Of a DNA stretch of 8,718 nt, positions 6,084-8,718 are shown one piece after another. This DNA is from Synergistota bacterium (GTDB lineage Bacteria; Synergistota; GBS-1). The position numbers and the translations under genes are program-made. Under the pieces are notes generated by a model. The model had not been told where the DNA came from. It saw nothing but the letters and a program-made list of their open reading frames with translations, and did no database searches. The stretch covers positions 1-8,718 of the forward strand of contig JANXBX010000019.1 of assembly GCA_025060595.1 (NCBI GenBank), given 5' to 3'. The stretch's first letter is position 1, and the number at the start of each line of letters is the position of its first letter.

Positions 6084-7401
6084 TACTGGCATACTAGCTA
6101 TAATGATGTTTCCCTTAATAGCCTTGGGGGTCTTTTTAGGCTTTCCCGTGTTTGCAGTCCTCATGGGAGCAGCCTTGCTTTTGGGCTTTATAGGTTGGGG
6201 TCCCCAAGTGATGGACCAGATGGTCTCCTGTGCCTTCTGGGTTTTGATGAATGATGCTTTACCTGCTGTTCCCTTGTTCGTATTCATGGGTAGCATGATG
6301 GAAAAATCAAGATTGGCTGATAAAGCGTTTAAACTTATGCAGATCATATTAGGACCTATAAGGGGGTCTTTAGCGCTAGCAACCATAGTCTTATGCACAT
6401 TGCTTGCAGCTGGAACGGGAATAGTGGGAGCTTCCGTTACAATGATGGGATTACTTGCCTTACCCGTCATGCTAGAACGCAAATATGACATTCCTCTAGC
6501 TACAGGAACGATAATAGCGGGAGGAACGTTAGGTATTTTAATACCTCCAAGCATAATGCTTGTACTATACGGCCCGCTGGCAAATCTATCGGTAGCAAGG
6601 CTATTTACAGCTGCTATAATGCCTGGTTTACTTCTTTCAGGCCTCTATATAGCTTACATATTTATAAGATGCCTTATAAACCCAAGCTTAGGTCCCGCAC
6701 TACCACCGGAAGAAAGAAAGGTACCCTTAAAGCAGCTTTTAGCCTTAATATCCTTAGACTTGATCCCATTTCTTTTCACGATATTGGCAGTTTTAGGCTC
6801 CATACTTTTCGGCTTAGCATCTCCCACAGAGGCCGCTGGAGTAGGATGCGTAGCCTCCTTAGCCTTAGCAGCGATTCATAAGCAACTTAACCTTAAGAAC
6901 ATCTTAGCTGCAGTTAAAGAAACGGCTATGACATCTTCCTTCATACTCACTATAACCTTGGGAGCTAACATCTTCACAGGGGTATTTTTAGCCTTAGGAG
7001 GAGGTACCGTGATAACAAACCTATTGATGAGCTTACCCTTAGGACCCTACGGAATCCTATTTGTTATATTAGCTATAATCTTCATTCTCGGCTTCTTCAT
7101 AGACTGGATAGCTATACTTCTCATATTCATCCCAATAGTTACACCAATAGTTCCAAAGCTTGGGTTTAACCCCTTATGGTTTGCTACGGTAGTATGCGTA
7201 TGCTTGCAAACTTCCTTCTTAACTCCTCCCTTTGCTTACTCCATCTTTTACCTCAAAGGGATAGCTCCACCTCAGGTTAAGCTAAATCATATATATAAGG
7301 GAGTAGTGCCTTTCGTTATACTACAGCTAATTGGAACAGCCTTATGCGTAAAATATCCTCAGATAGTGTTATGGCTACCAAAGCTAATGTATGGAAGATA
7401 A
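6076..7401 (+). CDS. dctM: TRAP transporter large permease (DctM family)
   Basis: This 441-residue, strongly hydrophobic protein with about a dozen membrane segments is the transport subunit of a TRAP system, which uses a cation gradient to import substrate delivered by a periplasmic binding protein. Family signatures are PLFVFMGSMMEKS (66-78), GASVTMMGLLALPVML (118-133), GGTLGILIPPSIML (149-162), ASPTEAAGVG (248-257), GFFIDWIAILLIFIPI (339-354) and LTPPFAYSIFYLKG (382-395). These resemble the FcbT3/TakM branch (mannitol, chloroaromatic and 2-oxo acid transporters). The ATG at 6076 lies inside the end of the small permease gene, with AGGGAGGAGG (6061-6070) just upstream as ribosome binding site. 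The binding protein gene follows after 70 bases containing a hairpin and a possible internal promoter. The apparent 166-codon reading frame on the opposite strand (6054-6554) is a compositional shadow. Confidence 0.94.
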   Translation: MGDTGILAIMMFPLIALGVFLGFPVFAVLMGAALLLGFIGWGPQVMDQMVSCAFWVLMNDALPAVPLFVFMGSMMEKSRLADKAFKLMQIILGPIRGSLALATIVLCTLLAAGTGIVGASVTMMGLLALPVMLERKYDIPLATGTIIAGGTLGILIPPSIMLVLYGPLANLSVARLFTAAIMPGLLLSGLYIAYIFIRCLINPSLGPALPPEERKVPLKQLLALISLDLIPFLFTILAVLGSILFGLASPTEAAGVGCVASLALAAIHKQLNLKNILAAVKETAMTSSFILTITLGANIFTGVFLALGGGTVITNLLMSLPLGPYGILFVILAIIFILGFFIDWIAILLIFIPIVTPIVPKLGFNPLWFATVVCVCLQTSFLTPPFAYSIFYLKGIAPPQVKLNHIYKGVVPFVILQLIGTALCVKYPQIVLWLPKLMYGR

Positions 7402-7408
7402 AGACGTT

Positions 7409-7441
7409 TATCAAGGTGGGCATAGATAGCCCACCTTGATA
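7409..7441 (+). other. Intercistronic hairpin without U-run, between permease and binding protein genes
   Basis: A perfect 13-bp stem (7409-7421 with 7429-7441) encloses a 7-base loop. The following bases, TAAAATCTCC, contain no U-run, so it is a poor intrinsic terminator. It more likely protects the upstream permease mRNA from 3' decay, marks an RNA processing site, or attenuates transcription partially. Any of these would set different levels for permease and binding protein. Confidence 0.7.
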
Positions 7442-7445
7442 TAAA
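7417..7445 (+). promoter_or_regulatory. Possible internal promoter for the binding protein gene
   Basis: TGGGCA (7417-7422, 4 of 6 consensus) and TATAAA (7440-7445, 5 of 6) are 17 bases apart. A start near 7452 would give a leader of about 20 bases carrying only the ribosome binding site. The elements lie within and just after the intercistronic hairpin, so part of the match may be coincidental. Confidence 0.35.
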
Positions 7446-7471
7446 ATCTCCACAAAAGGGAGGGATGCAAG

Positions 7472-8566
7472 ATGAAAAAGCTTCTTCAGGGCACATGCAT
7501 AGTTTTAATATTGGTGGCTTTAATGGTAGGCATATCCTTCGCCCAGGAAATTAAGCTAAGGGGCCAATGCTCTCATCCGCCTGGAACGTTCGACTACATA
7601 TGCTACGAAAACATAGTTAAGCGCATAGCAGAGGTAACGGAAGGGAAGGTTAAGCTTGAGCTTCTCGCACCGGGAACGATAGTCCCAGCATTTGAAGTTC
7701 TAGATGCGGTAAATAAGGGGGTATTGGACTTCGCAGCAAGCTGGATAGGTTACTGGGTAGGAAAAAACTCTGCCTTTACCCTTTTCGCATCTGCCACAGG
7801 CGGACCCTTCGGAATGGACAACTGGGATGTATTAGCATGGTACTACTTCGGTGACGGTAAAAAGCTCTTAGATGAGCTCTTTGAGGCCACAGGTTACACC
7901 AATGTGGTTAACTTCTTAGCGAAGGGAGAGTTCCCAGAACCATTAGGATGGTTCCCGAAACAGGTAACGAAATATGAAGACTTAAAGGGATATAAGATGC
8001 GCGTAGCGGGTATGGCCGCAGAAGTATTTAAAGAGGCAGGAGTTTCCGTGGTCACAGTTCCTGGCGGAGAAATTCTACCCCTTCTTGAAAGAAAGGCAAT
8101 CGATGCTACCGAATACAGCGATCCCCACAGCGATCTACTTTTGGGAATACCTGATGTGCTTAAGTTCTACCATGCCCCTGGCGTTCATCAGCCGACGGGA
8201 TTCATGGGTATTCACTTCAACAAGAAGAAATGGGAAACCCTTCCAAAGGAGGTCCGCAATACCATAGAGCTCGTGTGCCATGAGATGGTCTTCAAGAACA
8301 CTCTCCAAGAGTGGATGTTAGGAGTAGAAGCCTTAGAAAAGATGGAAAAGGAATTTAAAGTCCAGGTAGTTAAAACTCCTGAAGATGTATTACTAAACTT
8401 AGTGAAGGCATGGGACACAGTAGCAGCAAAAGAAGCAGAAAAGAACCCGCTCTTTAAGAAGATATTCGAGTCTCAAAAAGCATGGGCCTCCAAATACGTG
8501 CCATTCAGACAGAAGTTCTTCATCGACTATTCTGTAATAGCCAACTACTACTGGGGTAAAAAGTAG
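7472..8566 (+). CDS. dctP: TRAP transporter substrate-binding protein (DctP family, TakP-like)
   Basis: This 364-residue protein is the periplasmic receptor that captures the substrate and delivers it to the permease pair encoded upstream. Residues 1-24 form a signal peptide (charged start, hydrophobic core, likely cleavage after SFA, before QEIKLRG). There is no lipobox, so it should be soluble. The family's carboxylate-binding arginine is probably R177 in GYKMRVAG, and PGGEILPLLERKAIDATEY (197-215) is the signature of the TakP/SmoM/FcbT1 branch. Known members of that branch bind 2-oxo acids, polyols or aromatic carboxylates, so a carboxylate is likely but its identity is open. AAGGGAGGG lies about 7 bases before the ATG at 7472; the nearer ATG at 7465 is out of frame. 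The gene comes last in the operon after a hairpin and possible internal promoter, consistent with separately tuned, higher expression. A strong terminator follows. Confidence 0.94.
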   Translation: MKKLLQGTCIVLILVALMVGISFAQEIKLRGQCSHPPGTFDYICYENIVKRIAEVTEGKVKLELLAPGTIVPAFEVLDAVNKGVLDFAASWIGYWVGKNSAFTLFASATGGPFGMDNWDVLAWYYFGDGKKLLDELFEATGYTNVVNFLAKGEFPEPLGWFPKQVTKYEDLKGYKMRVAGMAAEVFKEAGVSVVTVPGGEILPLLERKAIDATEYSDPHSDLLLGIPDVLKFYHAPGVHQPTGFMGIHFNKKKWETLPKEVRNTIELVCHEMVFKNTLQEWMLGVEALEKMEKEFKVQVVKTPEDVLLNLVKAWDTVAAKEAEKNPLFKKIFESQKAWASKYVPFRQKFFIDYSVIANYYWGKK

Positions 8567-8581
8567 AGGACACCACACATG

Positions 8582-8621
8582 GAAGGCTACCCTCCTTAAG
8601 GAGGGTAGCCTTCTTTTTTTT
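8582..8621 (+). terminator. Strong intrinsic terminator of the TRAP operon
   Basis: A perfect 14-bp stem (8582-8595 with 8600-8613) closes a TTAA loop and is followed by eight T residues (8614-8621). It ends the plus-strand operon 15 bases after the binding protein stop codon. Read from the minus strand, the stem has no U-run after it, so it should act mainly in one direction. Its T tract overlaps the stop codon of the converging alcohol dehydrogenase gene. Confidence 0.95.
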
Positions 8622-8718
8622 ACCAAGCTTTAGTATAGATCTCCTCTATATCTTTCAAGGTTAATACGCGCGGATTCTGAGAAAGAAGCCTAGTCTCATT
8701 TATCGCAGCAGCTGCCAT
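8620..8718 (-). CDS. C-terminal end of a second iron-containing alcohol dehydrogenase (partial)
   Basis: The last 99 bases, read on the minus strand, encode 32 residues and a TAA stop, and the frame remains open to the window edge. The sequence, with SQNPRVLTLKDIEEIYTKAW at its end, lines up with the C-terminus of the complete alcohol dehydrogenase at 49-1212, which ends with APRVVTKEDIIELYKKVI. Both share the pattern PRVxTxxDIxExYxK that closes many Fe-ADH proteins, and the preceding alanine-rich helix (MAAAAINE) fits the family's usual MAxxA helix. The two copies differ at most positions, so this is a diverged paralogue, not a recent duplicate. The methionine at the window edge is internal, not a start. 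The gene converges on the TRAP operon. Confidence 0.75.
   Translation of the reverse strand: MAAAAINETRLLSQNPRVLTLKDIEEIYTKAW

Noticed and set aside
6054-6554. A 166-codon open frame on the minus strand, antisense to the large permease gene.
   Set aside because: It lies entirely within a clearly coding TRAP permease region, its translation shows no recognisable fold, and no ribosome binding site or promoter stands out. It is a shadow frame.
7465-7471. Upstream ATG at 7465 as an alternative start for the binding protein.
   Set aside because: It is out of frame with the signal peptide coding sequence, and it is too close to the AAGGGAGGG site, which serves the ATG at 7472 better.
8399-8626. 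Minus-strand open frame of 75 codons across the binding protein end and terminator.
   Set aside because: It spans the terminator hairpin and the coding end of the binding protein, and it runs in a different frame from the Fe-ADH C-terminus. Its translation is low-complexity and cysteine/phenylalanine-rich.

Overview
The window looks like part of a catabolic or fermentative locus from an anaerobic, probably thermophilic bacterium. Three things point to a bacterium: strong GGAGG-type ribosome binding sites before most genes, sigma70-type promoters (one a perfect TTGACA-N17-TATAAT match), and a hairpin plus U-run terminator. Anaerobic and likely thermophilic life is inferred from a tungsten-type aldehyde:ferredoxin oxidoreductase, iron-type alcohol dehydrogenases, a TrpB2-type tryptophan synthase beta homologue, and heavy use of AGG/AGA and ATA codons. 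Synergistota, Thermotogota, Atribacterota or thermophilic Firmicutes would all fit. The sequence alone does not let me choose.

Layout: on the minus strand, an aldehyde:ferredoxin oxidoreductase gene (3082 to 1226) is followed after 13 bases by an iron-containing alcohol dehydrogenase gene (1212 to 49), so the two form an operon. Divergently, across only 74 bases, lies an NAD(P)-dependent short-chain dehydrogenase (3157-3921). Next on the plus strand is a solitary TrpB2 homologue (4055-5347) with its own promoter. A three-gene TRAP transporter operon follows, in the order small permease (5571-6083), large permease (6076-7401), periplasmic binding protein (7472-8566). A strong terminator ends this operon at 8582-8621. 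Directly against it, on the minus strand, is the C-terminus of a second, diverged iron-containing alcohol dehydrogenase that runs out of the window.

How the genes may work together (inference): the TRAP system most resembles the family that imports 2-oxo acids, hydroxy acids, sugar alcohols or aromatic carboxylates. The dehydrogenases could interconvert hydroxyl, carbonyl and carboxyl groups, passing electrons to NAD(P)H and ferredoxin. The aldehyde oxidoreductase and alcohol dehydrogenase pair can link acid, aldehyde and alcohol in either direction. The TrpB2 homologue would add a PLP-dependent step on a serine-like amino acid, or simply salvage indole. No regulator, tungsten-cofactor gene or trpA lies in the window.

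Coding density is high. No gene-free stretch exceeds 300 bases; the longest, 5348-5570, holds a weak terminator candidate, nested inverted repeats, a consensus promoter and a small palindrome. Bases 1-48, downstream of the first alcohol dehydrogenase, show nothing I can identify. I found no RNA genes, insertion sequences, CRISPR arrays or attachment sites.
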